From: Chitinophaga pinensis
Lineage (GTDB): Bacteria; Bacteroidota; Bacteroidia; Chitinophagales; Chitinophagaceae
Assembly: GCA_945874755.1 (NCBI GenBank)
Contig: CAMCHR010000007.1
Span: forward strand, 1-52,405
DNA: 52,405 bases
Reading direction: 5' to 3'
The notes under the pieces are model-generated. The model was not told where the DNA came from. It searched no databases and saw only the letters and a program-made list of their open reading frames with translations. Positions 34,877 to 44,124 of the stretch are shown piece by piece (the stretch's first letter is position 1; every line of letters begins with the position of its first letter). The position numbers and the translations under genes are program-made.

Positions 34877-36070
34877 TTAACTGGCCTGACTTGGGCTCTT
34901 GTATTCCATTACAGGATGACGCTCAAAAGGGTGTTTTTGGAGGTCAAAAATATGTCTAAATGTCACCATATGTCTGCTTGGATCGGCGCCAAGACTTTTG
35001 TAGATATTGACCATTTTTGGATTCCAATCTGCGGCCCATCCCATTTCATATTCATTGTACATTTTGAGTTCATGAAGCATCAGAGAAGTTGAATAGATTA
35101 AATAGCTATCTATTCCTAGAGATTGAAATTTTGGCACCACCCCAAATGCTAATCCAGTTAATCTTGTATTTGTTTTCCTAAACTTCATCCATAGTAAATG
35201 TAATTTCTGTTTCCATCCTAATTGTCCATCAAAGTGCTTAAAGTATTGATTCACATCTGGGATATTAATGAACATCGCAATGGGGTCTTCCTTGTAATAA
35301 GCAAATCGAATCATGCGCTCATCCATAACAGGGCTAAGGGTTTTAAAAAGTTGCATGATTTGATCCTTCGTGATGGCTTTTGCTTCTCCATGTTGTGCCC
35401 ATGCCGAATTATAAATATGTACAAAGTCATTTGCATATTTGTCCAAATTTTTTTTATGTAAATGTTGGATGCTGTAGTCTTTTTTTGTTATGAATTTTTC
35501 GTATCGTTCTTTAAATCTATCTGGTAAATCAACTAATAGCAGTTTACGATAATAATATTGGTTGTAGAAATTTTCAAAACCGTAATTGGTAAATAAATTT
35601 TTATAATAAGAAGGGTTAAAAGACATGCCATACATAGGTTCCCTGTCAAAGCCTTCTATCATAAGCCCCCACCATTTATCTCGATCCCCAAAATTCACTG
35701 GTCCATCCATGGCTTCCATACCCTCGGAAATTAACCATGCTTTTGCAGTATCAAATAATAAGTTGGCAACTAATTGATCCTGTACGGCGTCAAAATAACC
35801 TACACAGCCAGTCGCAAAATCGGTGCCTTTATTGATATATTTTTTGTAATGAAATGCGGCAATACGGCCAAGTGTTTTGCCTGTTTCATCTTGAACAATC
35901 CATCTTTTTGCAGCACCCTCTTTGAATAATTTATTCTTTGATGAATCAAAAGTGGCTAATACTTCATTGTCCAAAGCTCTAATATAGTTTGGGTTGTCCT
36001 TGTTTACAAGCACATTGATGGCCAAAAAGGGATGATCTAATTCGGGTGTATTGACTTCAATCACTTTCAT
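34877..36070 (-). CDS. GNAT-fold-like protein of unknown function
   Basis: A 397-residue soluble protein that I cannot name. It has two regions that look like acetyltransferase folds: an N-terminal one with KRWIVQDETGKTLGRIAAFHYKKYI and GYFDAVQDQLVANLLFDTAKAWLISEGM, and a C-terminal one with GVVPKFQSLGIDSYLIYSTSLMLHELKMYNEYEMGWAADWNPKMVNIYKSLGA. The latter resembles the acetyl-CoA-binding loop and last strands of GNAT enzymes. A central DGPVNFGDRDKWWGLMIEGF block is well formed. It follows rsmE by 9 bases and is in the dnaB-rsmE operon. Confidence 0.68.
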   Translation of the reverse strand: MKVIEVNTPELDHPFLAINVLVNKDNPNYIRALDNEVLATFDSSKNKLFKEGAAKRWIVQDETGKTLGRIAAFHYKKYINKGTDFATGCVGYFDAVQDQLVANLLFDTAKAWLISEGMEAMDGPVNFGDRDKWWGLMIEGFDREPMYGMSFNPSYYKNLFTNYGFENFYNQYYYRKLLLVDLPDRFKERYEKFITKKDYSIQHLHKKNLDKYANDFVHIYNSAWAQHGEAKAITKDQIMQLFKTLSPVMDERMIRFAYYKEDPIAMFINIPDVNQYFKHFDGQLGWKQKLHLLWMKFRKTNTRLTGLAFGVVPKFQSLGIDSYLIYSTSLMLHELKMYNEYEMGWAADWNPKMVNIYKSLGADPSRHMVTFRHIFDLQKHPFERHPVMEYKSPSQAS

Positions 36071-36079
36071 AGCTGTAAA

Positions 36080-36781
36080 TTAGAAATTTTTTAAGACACT
36101 CAGCGCAAAAATACCTGCAGTCTCTGTTCTGAGTCGGGTAGGGCCAAGATCAATGGGCGTGAAATCCTTGGCAATGGCAGCTTCAATTTCTGTTGGCGCA
36201 AAATCCCCCTCAGGGCCAATTAGCAGCACTAAGCCTGCACTGGCTACAATGGATTTGATGGAAGTTTTTTGCAAAGGCTCGCAATGCGCAATGAGTTTTT
36301 GAGCAGTAGTTTCTTGTTCTATAAATTCTTGAAAAGGCATTGGTTCAGTTAAAACGGGTAACCAAGTTTGTTGGCTTTGAATCATGGCAGATTGAATGAT
36401 CTGCTGCATTCTTTCTGTTTTGAATCTTTCGTGGATGGTGCGTTCGCAAACTAATGGGGTAATATTTGTAATGCCCATTTCTGTTGCTTTTTCAAAAAGC
36501 CATTCCAAGCGCACTACATTTTTTAATAACGAAATCCCTAATTGTATATTTTGTTTTGGGTGCTCTGTTTGAATGGCCTTAGCAATAGTTAGAAGGGTGT
36601 TCTTTTTATGCGCTACCTGAATAGTGGCATGAAACAAACCACCTTGTCCGTTGGTGATATCAACTTTTTCGCCGACATCCATCCTAAGCACTTGAACACA
36701 ATGTTTACTTGAGGTTTCACTCATTGTAAATTGCGTCATGCCAGTAGCAATCAATGGTTCGTAAAAAAAAGGAACAGACAT
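36080..36781 (-). CDS. rsmE: 16S rRNA (uracil1498-N3)-methyltransferase
   Basis: SPOUT-class enzyme that methylates U1498 of 16S rRNA. The 233-residue protein has an N-terminal PUA-like domain (CVQVLRMDVGEKVDI) and the knotted catalytic domain with ITPLVCERTIHE, LLIGPEGDFAPTEIEAA and DLGPTRLRTETAGIFAL. It lies 9 bases after dnaB and 9 before the next gene. Confidence 0.95.
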   Translation of the reverse strand: MSVPFFYEPLIATGMTQFTMSETSSKHCVQVLRMDVGEKVDITNGQGGLFHATIQVAHKKNTLLTIAKAIQTEHPKQNIQLGISLLKNVVRLEWLFEKATEMGITNITPLVCERTIHERFKTERMQQIIQSAMIQSQQTWLPVLTEPMPFQEFIEQETTAQKLIAHCEPLQKTSIKSIVASAGLVLLIGPEGDFAPTEIEAAIAKDFTPIDLGPTRLRTETAGIFALSVLKNF

Positions 36782-36790
36782 AGATACAGT

Positions 36791-38362
36791 TTAGAATGGT
36801 TGATCATCGTTTGAGTCATCATCAAATTCTCCGCCATTCATTTTGCTGCCTTGGATAAAAAAACGACCACCATCTTGTGCATCACCTGTACCTAGATTTT
36901 GTGTGAGGGGTTTATAATTATTACTTAGTCCTGGAATACCAGTATCTCCATCCCATTCTTCAAATTTTTGTACATCCAATCTCGCTCTCAGTTTGATTAA
37001 ATCCAATGAGCCATTTCTGTGTTTCGCAATCCTGATATGTGTTTCGCCCATGGTACTTTCGCCCATCTCGTTGCTCATCACTTCATAATATTCTGGTCTG
37101 TAAATGAACATCACCATATCCGCATCCTGCTCAATCGCACCTGATTCACGTAAATCACTCAACTGCGGCATCTTACTTTCTTTTCTGGTTTCCACCGCAC
37201 GACTCAACTGTGACAATGCGATGATGGGTACATTGAGTTCCTTCGCCAAAGCCTTTAAACTTCTTGAGATATTACTAATTTCTTGTTCTCTATTTGAATT
37301 TCTGTCACCAGATCCACTCATTAATTGTAAGTAGTCAATGATGATGAGTTTAACATCGTGTTTGTTCACCAACCTTCTTGCTTTAGCTCTGAATTCAAAA
37401 ATATTCAAGGCAGCGGTATCGTCAATATAAATGGGGGCAGACTCTAGTCGGTTGATACCCTTGGTATGCAATTGTTGGTATTCGTAATCTTCTAATTTAC
37501 CTCTAGAAATTTTCTCCATTTTGATTTCACTCTCAGCACTTAAAATACGTTGCACTAACTGCGAGGCGCTCATCTCCAAACTAAAAAATCCTACACCCTG
37601 AGGTTTTGTAGGATGCAAAGCTGCATTGCGCGCTAGGTTCAATGCAAATGCGGTTTTACCCACAGAAGGACGGGCTGCTAAAATGATTAAATCTGTGGGC
37701 TGCCATCCAAAAGTGATTCTATCTAATGATGCAAATCCACTTGGCACACCAGAGATTTCATCTTTTTTAGTTCTTAAAACATCAATACGTTTAATTGATT
37801 CTGCTAAAGCATTTCCTATGTCTACAAAGTTTTTCTTTAGATAATTATTAGTGATGTTGAACATTTTTGTTTCGCTCTCATCTAACAAATCAAATACATC
37901 TGTGCTGTCTTCGTAGGAGTTACTAATAATCTCGCCACTAATTCTGATCAGTTCTCTTTGAATAAATTTCTGTAAAACAATTTTAGAATGCGAGTCAATG
38001 TTTGCAGTAGATACAACGACGTTGGTTAATTTTGAAATATAATAAGCGCCCCCAACTTGATCTAGATACTCGCGCATTTTTAATTCTTCTACCACAGTCA
38101 ACATGTCAATAGGCATGTTCTTCTGCTGTAAACTTTGCATCGACTGAAAAATCATTTGATGTGCTTCTACATAAAAACATTCTGGCTTTAATATTTCTGT
38201 CACTGTATCAAATGCACTTTTCTCTAAAAGAATACCACCAAGTATCGCTTCCTCCAATTCTCTTGCTTGTGGTGGAATTTTTCCATACATCATGGCGCTC
38301 ACATCTACAGAGCTAGTTTTTTTTCTCGTTGTTGATCTTGTATTGAGGTTAGGTAGGGCCAT
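36791..38362 (-). CDS. dnaB: Replicative DNA helicase
   Basis: Hexameric 5'-3' helicase of the replication fork. From the ATG at 38362 the protein has 523 residues. The N-terminal domain starts at PQARELEEAILGGILLEK. The RecA-like domain has Walker A AARPSVGKTAFAL, Walker B VKLIIIDYLQLMSG, and the SQLSRAVETR and LSDLRESGAIEQDAD motifs. There is no intein. The upstream frame to 38410 adds residues unlike DnaB and overlaps the likely promoter. It heads the dnaB-rsmE-GNAT operon and is divergent from pheT across a gap with DnaA-box-like sites. Confidence 0.96.
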   Translation of the reverse strand: MALPNLNTRSTTRKKTSSVDVSAMMYGKIPPQARELEEAILGGILLEKSAFDTVTEILKPECFYVEAHQMIFQSMQSLQQKNMPIDMLTVVEELKMREYLDQVGGAYYISKLTNVVVSTANIDSHSKIVLQKFIQRELIRISGEIISNSYEDSTDVFDLLDESETKMFNITNNYLKKNFVDIGNALAESIKRIDVLRTKKDEISGVPSGFASLDRITFGWQPTDLIILAARPSVGKTAFALNLARNAALHPTKPQGVGFFSLEMSASQLVQRILSAESEIKMEKISRGKLEDYEYQQLHTKGINRLESAPIYIDDTAALNIFEFRAKARRLVNKHDVKLIIIDYLQLMSGSGDRNSNREQEISNISRSLKALAKELNVPIIALSQLSRAVETRKESKMPQLSDLRESGAIEQDADMVMFIYRPEYYEVMSNEMGESTMGETHIRIAKHRNGSLDLIKLRARLDVQKFEEWDGDTGIPGLSNNYKPLTQNLGTGDAQDGGRFFIQGSKMNGGEFDDDSNDDQPF

Positions 38363-38422
38363 AATGATACTTGCTTTTCTTACTACGAAAATCCCTTCAA
38401 AAATCGGCATCTCGAAATTTAA

Positions 38423-38522
38423 TTATCCAACTTGCTTATTCACAGCCCTTTTTAATGGGATTTGCACATTAAAATTACAGTTATACACCGGTTATTCATG
38501 GGTTATTCACGGGTTATTTAAA
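38423..38522. promoter_or_regulatory. Array of DnaA-box-like 9-mers between dnaB and pheT
   Basis: TTATTCACA (38436-38444) fits the DnaA-box pattern TTATNCACA. TTATACACC (38481), TTATTCATG (38492), TTATTCACG (38503) and a degenerate TTATTTAAA (38514) follow at an exact 11-base period, about one helical turn, all in the same orientation. A degenerate TTATCCAAC lies at 38423. The array fills a 200-base divergent gap beside the helicase gene and is AT-rich on its right side. It may be an origin element, a DnaA titration site or a DnaA-controlled promoter. Confidence 0.5.
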
Positions 38523-38562
38523 CATAAAATTGTATTTTTGAATCGTACCTTAAAGTAGCATC

Positions 38563-40971
38563 ATGACCATTAGTTATCGCTGGCTGTGTGAATATTTACC
38601 AGCTCCCATTCCCAAAGAAGAATTATCTACCATATTGACATCTATAGGTTTAGAAGTTGAATCCTTAGAAATGTATGAAAATTTTAAAGGAGGACTTCAA
38701 GGATTAGTGGTGGGAGAAGTGCTTGAATTGGCCCAACATCCCAATGCAGATAAATTAAAACTGACTAAAGTGGCTGTGGGTGGAGCGCGACCATTGCATA
38801 TTGTTTGTGGCGCATCGAATGTGGCAGTGGGGCAAAAAGTTGTGGTAGCTCAAATAGGCACAACGATTTATCCAAAACTTGGCGCCCCAATTACCATGAA
38901 ATTGGCTAAGATTAGAGGAGAAGAAAGTGAGGGGATGATTTGCGCAGAAGATGAAATTGGTTTAAGTGAAGACCATGCGGGCATTATGGTTTTAGATCCA
39001 TCCATCCAGGTTGGAACATCTGTAGCAGCATTATACGATTATCATCAAGATTGGATTTACGAAATAGGTTTGACGCCAAATAGAATGGATGCGATGAGTC
39101 ATTACGGCGTAGCAAAAGATGTTTGCGCTTATTTGACCTACCATGCAAATAAAGCAGAACCGATTAGTCCATTGAATCAAACGCCCATCATCAACGCGGC
39201 CATTGTGCCATTGGAGGTGGTGATTGAAAATCCAGAAGCCTGCGCAAGGTATAGCGGTATTTTAATTGAAGGCGTAAAAGTGGGACCATCTCCAATATGG
39301 TTGAAAAATAAATTGCAATCTATTGGTGCACGTTCAATTAATAATATCGTAGACATCACCAATTATATTTTACATGCCACTGGTCAGCCTTTGCATGCAT
39401 TTGATGCAGCTAAAATTAATGGGAAAAAGATCCTGGTAAAAAAATGTCCTCAAGACAGCTTGTTTACCTCATTGGATGATAAAGAAAGAAAATTAACTGC
39501 ACAAGATTTAATGATTTGTGATACCGAAAAACCTATGTGTATCGCGGGTGTGTTTGGTGGTTTGCATAGTGGGGTGAGTGCAACAACCACTTCCATTTTT
39601 TTAGAAAGTGCCTGGTTTGAAAATGTACATATTCGTAAAACATCGGTGCACCATGGCTTGAGAACGGATGCAGCAACGCGTTTTGAAAAAGGCGTAGATA
39701 TTGCAAGCACCGTTAAAGTGTTAGAGAAAGCAGCAGCAATGATACAGGAAATTGCGGGTGGTACATGTAGCTCAGTGGTAGATGTGTATCCCAATCCGGC
39801 AGATAAAGTGAAAGTGGCTATGACTTTTGCTTACTTAAAAAAATTAAGTGGTAAGCAATATGCAGCGGATAAAGCAGTTGCCATTTTAACAAGTTTAGGA
39901 TTTGAATTACTGCACCAAGATGCTGAAAGTATCCAAGTGGCAGTGCCTTATAATAAGCCTGATATTAGCATTGCAGCCGATTTAGTAGAAGAAATTTTAC
40001 GTATCGATGGCCTAGATAATATTGAGATCCCAACTGCGATTACAATTAGTCCTTCGGTGGATTTACTTGAAGCAAAAGAGCAGTTTAAAAATAAAATTGC
40101 CAACTATTTAGTAGGTCGTGGTTACACAGAAATTTTAACCAACTCCATTACCAATAGTAAATATTTTACAGAAGCACAGTTAGAGACCACTGTTAAAATG
40201 TTGAATAGCTTAAGTGCCGATTTAGATGTGATGCGCCCAACCATGTTAGAGACAGGCTTAGAGACCATTGCGTATAATAATAATAGAAAAAACGAGTCCA
40301 TCTCTTTCTTTGAAATGGGCAAAATATATGCGAAGACGGCTGCAGGTAAATATCTGGAGCAAGAAGTTTTAGCCATTTATCTTTCTGGCAAACAAGTGCA
40401 AGATAGCTGGAAGGGAAAAGGGGCTGAACAAGATTTCTTTGTACTAAAAGGAATCGCCTTGGCGCTTTGTGAATTGTTAGGATTGAAAAAAATTAATTGG
40501 AATCCAATTGGGTATGGACAGTTCGAAGTGATTGCAGGTAAGGCTGTGCTTGGAACAATTGAATTAGTGGGTGCTAAAAAATTAGCTCAGTTTGACATCA
40601 AACAAGGAGTAGGGTTTTTAAATTTTGAGCTCACTACTTTATTCAATGCATACCAGTCTGGCACGGTAAAATACCAGGAGATTTCAAAATACCCATCTGT
40701 CGAAAGAGACTTAGCATTGGTGATAGATCAAACAGTGGCTTATGCTGCAATCGAACAAGCAATCAAAACAGTTCAGTTGGATGCTTTGAAAGAGACCCGT
40801 GTATTTGATATTTTTGAAAGTGATAAATTAGGCTTGAATAAAAAGTCTGTCGCGATTAATTTTGTTTTCAATGCCGGATCAGCCACCTTAACAGATACAG
40901 AGATTGATGGGATGATGAAAAAATTAATGGCAGCATTTGAAAAAAATATTCAAGCAGAAATAAGAAAATAA
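38563..40971 (+). CDS. pheT: Phenylalanine-tRNA ligase subunit beta
   Basis: Beta subunit of the heterotetrameric PheRS. The 802-residue protein has the N-terminal FDX-like start (MTISYRWLCEYLPAPIPKEEL), the OB-fold tRNA-binding domain (GLVVGEVLELAQHPNADKLKLTKV; IVCGASNV), B3/B4 editing domains (ARYSGILIEGVKVGPSPIWLKNKLQSIG; NNIVDITNYILHATGQPLHAFD), B5, the catalytic-like core (GYTEILTNSITN) and the C-terminal anticodon-binding domain (KYPSVERDLALVID). pheS is not adjacent. A TACCTTAA element at 38546 may be its -7 site. Confidence 0.97.
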   Translation: MTISYRWLCEYLPAPIPKEELSTILTSIGLEVESLEMYENFKGGLQGLVVGEVLELAQHPNADKLKLTKVAVGGARPLHIVCGASNVAVGQKVVVAQIGTTIYPKLGAPITMKLAKIRGEESEGMICAEDEIGLSEDHAGIMVLDPSIQVGTSVAALYDYHQDWIYEIGLTPNRMDAMSHYGVAKDVCAYLTYHANKAEPISPLNQTPIINAAIVPLEVVIENPEACARYSGILIEGVKVGPSPIWLKNKLQSIGARSINNIVDITNYILHATGQPLHAFDAAKINGKKILVKKCPQDSLFTSLDDKERKLTAQDLMICDTEKPMCIAGVFGGLHSGVSATTTSIFLESAWFENVHIRKTSVHHGLRTDAATRFEKGVDIASTVKVLEKAAAMIQEIAGGTCSSVVDVYPNPADKVKVAMTFAYLKKLSGKQYAADKAVAILTSLGFELLHQDAESIQVAVPYNKPDISIAADLVEEILRIDGLDNIEIPTAITISPSVDLLEAKEQFKNKIANYLVGRGYTEILTNSITNSKYFTEAQLETTVKMLNSLSADLDVMRPTMLETGLETIAYNNNRKNESISFFEMGKIYAKTAAGKYLEQEVLAIYLSGKQVQDSWKGKGAEQDFFVLKGIALALCELLGLKKINWNPIGYGQFEVIAGKAVLGTIELVGAKKLAQFDIKQGVGFLNFELTTLFNAYQSGTVKYQEISKYPSVERDLALVIDQTVAYAAIEQAIKTVQLDALKETRVFDIFESDKLGLNKKSVAINFVFNAGSATLTDTEIDGMMKKLMAAFEKNIQAEIRK

Positions 40972-40998
40972 GTACTTTCAAGTCATAAACAAAGTCCC

Positions 40999-41289
40999 AT
41001 GTCTGATCTAAAGACCGCTTTATTAGGCCTTCAAGAAAAACTGCAAGCTTTGCTCAAGCGACAACTTGCTTTGGAGAAAGAAAACCATCAACTAAAGGGG
41101 ACTTTAGAGGAGCAGCTGATTGCAATTGGTCAACTCGAAAATGCACTCAAAAATGAGCAAGCTGCCTTAATTACTGCACAGATGCGTCCTGCTCAACAAA
41201 TGGATCCCGCTGAAAAAGCTGCCTTGAACAAGAAAATCGACGATTTTATCAAAGAAATCGATCATTGTATTCAAAACTTGAATCCCTAA
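40999..41289 (+). CDS. Small coiled-coil protein next to zapA
   Basis: A 96-residue protein, almost wholly helical, with heptad-rich sequence (LQEKLQALLKRQLALEKENHQLKGTLEEQL) over about residues 5-60 and a short acidic helix at the end. It has no signal peptide or membrane segment. Its stop lies 2 bases before the zapA start. Size, coiled-coil character and position suggest a ZapB-like partner of ZapA at the division site; this is inference and no ZapB motif is claimed. Confidence 0.75.
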   Translation: MSDLKTALLGLQEKLQALLKRQLALEKENHQLKGTLEEQLIAIGQLENALKNEQAALITAQMRPAQQMDPAEKAALNKKIDDFIKEIDHCIQNLNP

Positions 41290-41291
41290 CC

Positions 41292-41615
41292 ATGACTGAT
41301 CAACTGAATGATACCCCAGAAAATTTGATCCCTGTCAACATTCTGATTGCAGATAGGAATTATAGGGTTAAAATTAGCCCTAAGGACGAGGAAGCGGTGC
41401 GTAAAACGGCTGCCTTGATCAACCAAAAATTGGTGGAGTACAAGGGGCTATATGCAGGTAGCGACACCCAGGACTATATCTCGATGGTCCTATTATGGTT
41501 CACCACAGAACAGCAACAAAATAGCCAAAAGCTATATGAAATAGATGCAATACAGGCCCAAATTGACAGCATGTCTGCATCCATAGATAAAGCGCTCGTA
41601 AATACCAACTTATAA
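41292..41615 (+). CDS. zapA: Cell division protein ZapA
   Basis: A 107-residue FtsZ-associated protein with the globular N-terminal ZapA domain (IPVNILIADRNYRVKISPKDEEAVRKTAALINQKL) and a C-terminal helix for tetramer formation (LWFTTEQQQNSQKLYEIDAIQAQIDSM). The ATG at 41292 is preferred to a frame start inside the previous gene. It is co-transcribed with the coiled-coil gene and pheT. Confidence 0.9.
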   Translation: MTDQLNDTPENLIPVNILIADRNYRVKISPKDEEAVRKTAALINQKLVEYKGLYAGSDTQDYISMVLLWFTTEQQQNSQKLYEIDAIQAQIDSMSASIDKALVNTNL

Positions 41616-41658
41616 CACATTATTGGGTCTATTCGGACCAATCTTTACATTAATTGTT

Positions 41659-41666
41659 TATCTTCG
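41659..41666 (+). promoter_or_regulatory. -7-like promoter element of rny
   Basis: TATCTTCG, one base off TAnnTTTG, followed by TTGCCG, lies 57 bases before the rny ATG in a 108-base gap. No clear -33 TTG is visible. Confidence 0.4.
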
Positions 41667-41723
41667 TTGCCGAACCTAAGTGGAGAAGTAGGGCGATTTT
41701 TTTTAACACAACAAGATTAAACA

Positions 41724-43289
41724 ATGGACCAAACAATATTATTATTGATCATCGGGGGCGCCTCTGGAATAGGAGGGTTACTCATAGGGCGATTTGCTTT
41801 CGCCAAGAATACCAAAAAGCAAGTAGAAGACGCAGAAAATCAAGCAGCTAGCATTTTAAAAGAGGCAGAATCAAGGGCCGAGAACATCAAAAAAGAAAAG
41901 CAATTAGAAGCGAAGGAGCGTTTTGTTCAATTGAAGGCAGATCACGATCGTGATTTGTTGGAGAAGAATAAGAAAATTGGCGAAGCTGAAAATAGAATTA
42001 AGCAGCACGAATTAAGCATTAATCAAAAGGCGGTTGTTTTAGATAAACAAATTAATGACAACGAAGCGATTAAAGAAAAATTAAATCGTGAAATTGATTT
42101 AGTGAATATCAAGCGTAGCGAATTTGAGAAGCACCAAGAAGAGCATGTTCGTCGTCTCGAAAAAATTGCGAACCTGACAGCAGAAGATGCGAAGCAGCAA
42201 TTGATTGAGAGCTTAAAGAACGAAGCACAAACTCAAGCTTTAGCATTACAACAAGACATTATCGAAGATGCAAAGCAGAAGGCGAATAAAGAAGCTAGAA
42301 AAATAATCATTCAATCTATTCAAAGAACTGCTGCCGAAGTCGCAATTGAAAATACGGTAACGGTATTCAATTTAGAGTCTGACGAAATGAAAGGTCAGAT
42401 CATTGGTAGAGAAGGTCGTAACATTCGCGCCATCGAAGCTGCTACTGGCGTTGACTTGATTGTGGACGACACACCTGAAGCAATTTTATTGTCTTCATTC
42501 GATCCATTGAGAAGAGAGATTGCGCGTTTAAGTTTACAAAGATTGGTTGCGGATGGTCGTATCCACCCAGCACGTATCGAAGAAGTGGTAGATAAAACAC
42601 GTCGTCAATTAGAAGAGCAAATTGCAGAAATTGGTGAGCGAACAGTCATTGAATTAGGTATTCATGGCTTGCATAAAGAGTTGATTCGTATCATTGGTAA
42701 GATGCGATTCCGTTCTTCTTATGGACAGAATTTATTGATGCACTCACGTGAGACCGCAAATTTATGTGGTATCATGGCAGCTGAATTAGGATTGAATCCT
42801 AAATTGGCAAAACGTGCAGGTTTGTTACACGATATTGGTAAAGTCCCAGACGAAGAAACTGAATTAAGCCACGCCTTATTAGGGGCTAAATTGGCCGAGA
42901 AATACGGTGAAAATCCAGCGGTGGTAAATGCCATTGGTGCCCACCACGATGAAATGGAAATGCAATATGTGATTTCTCCAATCATCCAGGCTTGTGACGC
43001 TATTAGCGGTGCAAGACCAGGTGCTCGACGTGAAATCATGCAACAATATATCCAACGTATCAAGGATTTAGAGAACTTAGCACTTGGTTATCAAGGTGTT
43101 GAGAAAGCTTATGCGATCCAAGCTGGACGTGAATTAAGGGTTATTGTAGAAGCAGATAAGGTGACCGACCAATCCTCTGACCAATTGAGCTTTGAAATTG
43201 CACAAAAAATACAGACCGAAATGACTTATCCAGGTCAAATCAAAGTAACGGTGATTCGTGAAAAGAGAGCTGTAAACATTGCTAGATAG
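41724..43289 (+). CDS. rny: Ribonuclease Y
   Basis: Membrane-anchored endoribonuclease that starts mRNA decay. The 521-residue protein has an N-terminal transmembrane helix ([23 protein letters not shown], about 3-25), a long charged coiled coil (about 30-200), the KH domain ([32 protein letters not shown]) and the HD domain with [12 protein letters not shown] and GAHHDEME. The length is typical. It stands alone between zapA and rplS. Confidence 0.97.
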   Translation: MDQTILLLIIGGASGIGGLLIGRFAFAKNTKKQVEDAENQAASILKEAESRAENIKKEKQLEAKERFVQLKADHDRDLLEKNKKIGEAENRIKQHELSINQKAVVLDKQINDNEAIKEKLNREIDLVNIKRSEFEKHQEEHVRRLEKIANLTAEDAKQQLIESLKNEAQTQALALQQDIIEDAKQKANKEARKIIIQSIQRTAAEVAIENTVTVFNLESDEMKGQIIGREGRNIRAIEAATGVDLIVDDTPEAILLSSFDPLRREIARLSLQRLVADGRIHPARIEEVVDKTRRQLEEQIAEIGERTVIELGIHGLHKELIRIIGKMRFRSSYGQNLLMHSRETANLCGIMAAELGLNPKLAKRAGLLHDIGKVPDEETELSHALLGAKLAEKYGENPAVVNAIGAHHDEMEMQYVISPIIQACDAISGARPGARREIMQQYIQRIKDLENLALGYQGVEKAYAIQAGRELRVIVEADKVTDQSSDQLSFEIAQKIQTEMTYPGQIKVTVIREKRAVNIAR

Positions 43290-43350
43290 GGCGTATAACG
43301 AGGAGAACAGGCCCTAAAAAGCATGGATTTTAATATTTGGATCAAATTAT

Positions 43351-43381
43351 TTGGAGAATAGCATGGGTAACCCTACCTTTG
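43351..43381 (+). promoter_or_regulatory. Promoter of rplS (-33 TTG and -7 TACCTTTG)
   Basis: TTG at 43351-43353 and TACCTTTG at 43374-43381 are 20 bases apart, a good match to the Bacteroidota promoter. The rplS ATG is 22 bases downstream. This is the best formed promoter in the window. Confidence 0.7.
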
Positions 43382-43403
43382 CCCTCCGCAAAAAAAATGA
43401 ATT

Positions 43404-43754
43404 ATGAGCGTAGCAGTAAACTTCGTACACGAGCAATTAACAGCAAAGAAATCTTATCCAGCATTCAAGGCTGGTGATAATATTACCGTAAACTACAAGA
43501 TTGTAGAGGGTGGCAAAGAGCGTATCCAAAGTTTCCGTGGGGATGTCATTAAAACCCAAGGAACTGGAGCAACAGCTACTTTTACCGTTCGTAAAATCTC
43601 TGATGGTATAGGTGTGGAGCGTTTGTTCCCTTTCTTATCTCCAAACATTGATGGGATCGTTTTAAACAAGTCAGGTAAGGTACGTCGTGCTAAATTGTAC
43701 TACTTACGTGAAAGAAGCGGTAAGAGTGCTCGTATTAAAGAAAAAAGATTCTAA
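43404..43754 (+). CDS. rplS: 50S ribosomal protein L19
   Basis: A 116-residue ribosomal protein at the interface of the subunits. It shows [58 protein letters not shown] and the basic C-terminus [24 protein letters not shown]. Here it stands apart from the rpsP-rimM-trmD genes with which it often clusters. It has its own promoter and terminator. Confidence 0.97.
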   Translation: MSVAVNFVHEQLTAKKSYPAFKAGDNITVNYKIVEGGKERIQSFRGDVIKTQGTGATATFTVRKISDGIGVERLFPFLSPNIDGIVLNKSGKVRRAKLYYLRERSGKSARIKEKRF

Positions 43755-43775
43755 GCCTAATCGCTTAAATTATAT

Positions 43776-43804
43776 AAAGGTCCTCTTTTCGAGGACCTTT
43801 TTTT
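43776..43804 (+). terminator. Rho-independent terminator of rplS
   Basis: AAAGGTCCTC (43776-43785) and GAGGACCTTT (43791-43800) form a 10-bp stem with loop TTTTC, followed by a T-tract, 21 bases after the rplS stop. Confidence 0.92.
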
Positions 43805-43844
43805 GTGCTATTTACATTACCTTTATCATTCTAAACGATACATT

Positions 43845-44033
43845 ATGGGCAACTTAGGATTTCAAGAATTATTAATTATTGGTGTAGTTATTTTAGTGAT
43901 GTTTGGAGGAAGAAAAATTCCTGAATTCATGCGTGGATTAGGTAAAGGAATTCGTGAATTCAATGACGCTAAAAATAACGTGAAAAAAGAAATCGAAGAA
44001 GGCATTAAAGAGAAGGACGACAAAGCTTCTTAA
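43845..44033 (+). CDS. tatA: Twin-arginine translocase subunit TatA/TatE
   Basis: A 62-residue protein with one N-terminal helix (FQELLIIGVVILVMFGG) and the FGGRKIPEFMRGLGKGIREF amphipathic helix, followed by a charged tail. It forms the variable-size pore of the Tat system. The ATG at 43845 was chosen because the upstream frame adds unrelated residues. TACCTTTA at 43818 is a possible -7 element. tatC is not adjacent. Confidence 0.93.
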   Translation: MGNLGFQELLIIGVVILVMFGGRKIPEFMRGLGKGIREFNDAKNNVKKEIEEGIKEKDDKAS

Positions 44034-44124
44034 TCATCGATGTACTTTTCCGCTGTCATTCATAAATACTATGGTCGATTAAAGACCGGAGCTATAAACT
44101 ATGCTTACGCATAGCCTCTTTCTT

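Noticed and set aside
41616..41723. Possible 6S RNA downstream of zapA, as in enterobacteria
   Set aside because: The gap is only 108 bases and shows no long bulged hairpin; only a short stem near 41624-41642 and an rny promoter element are seen.
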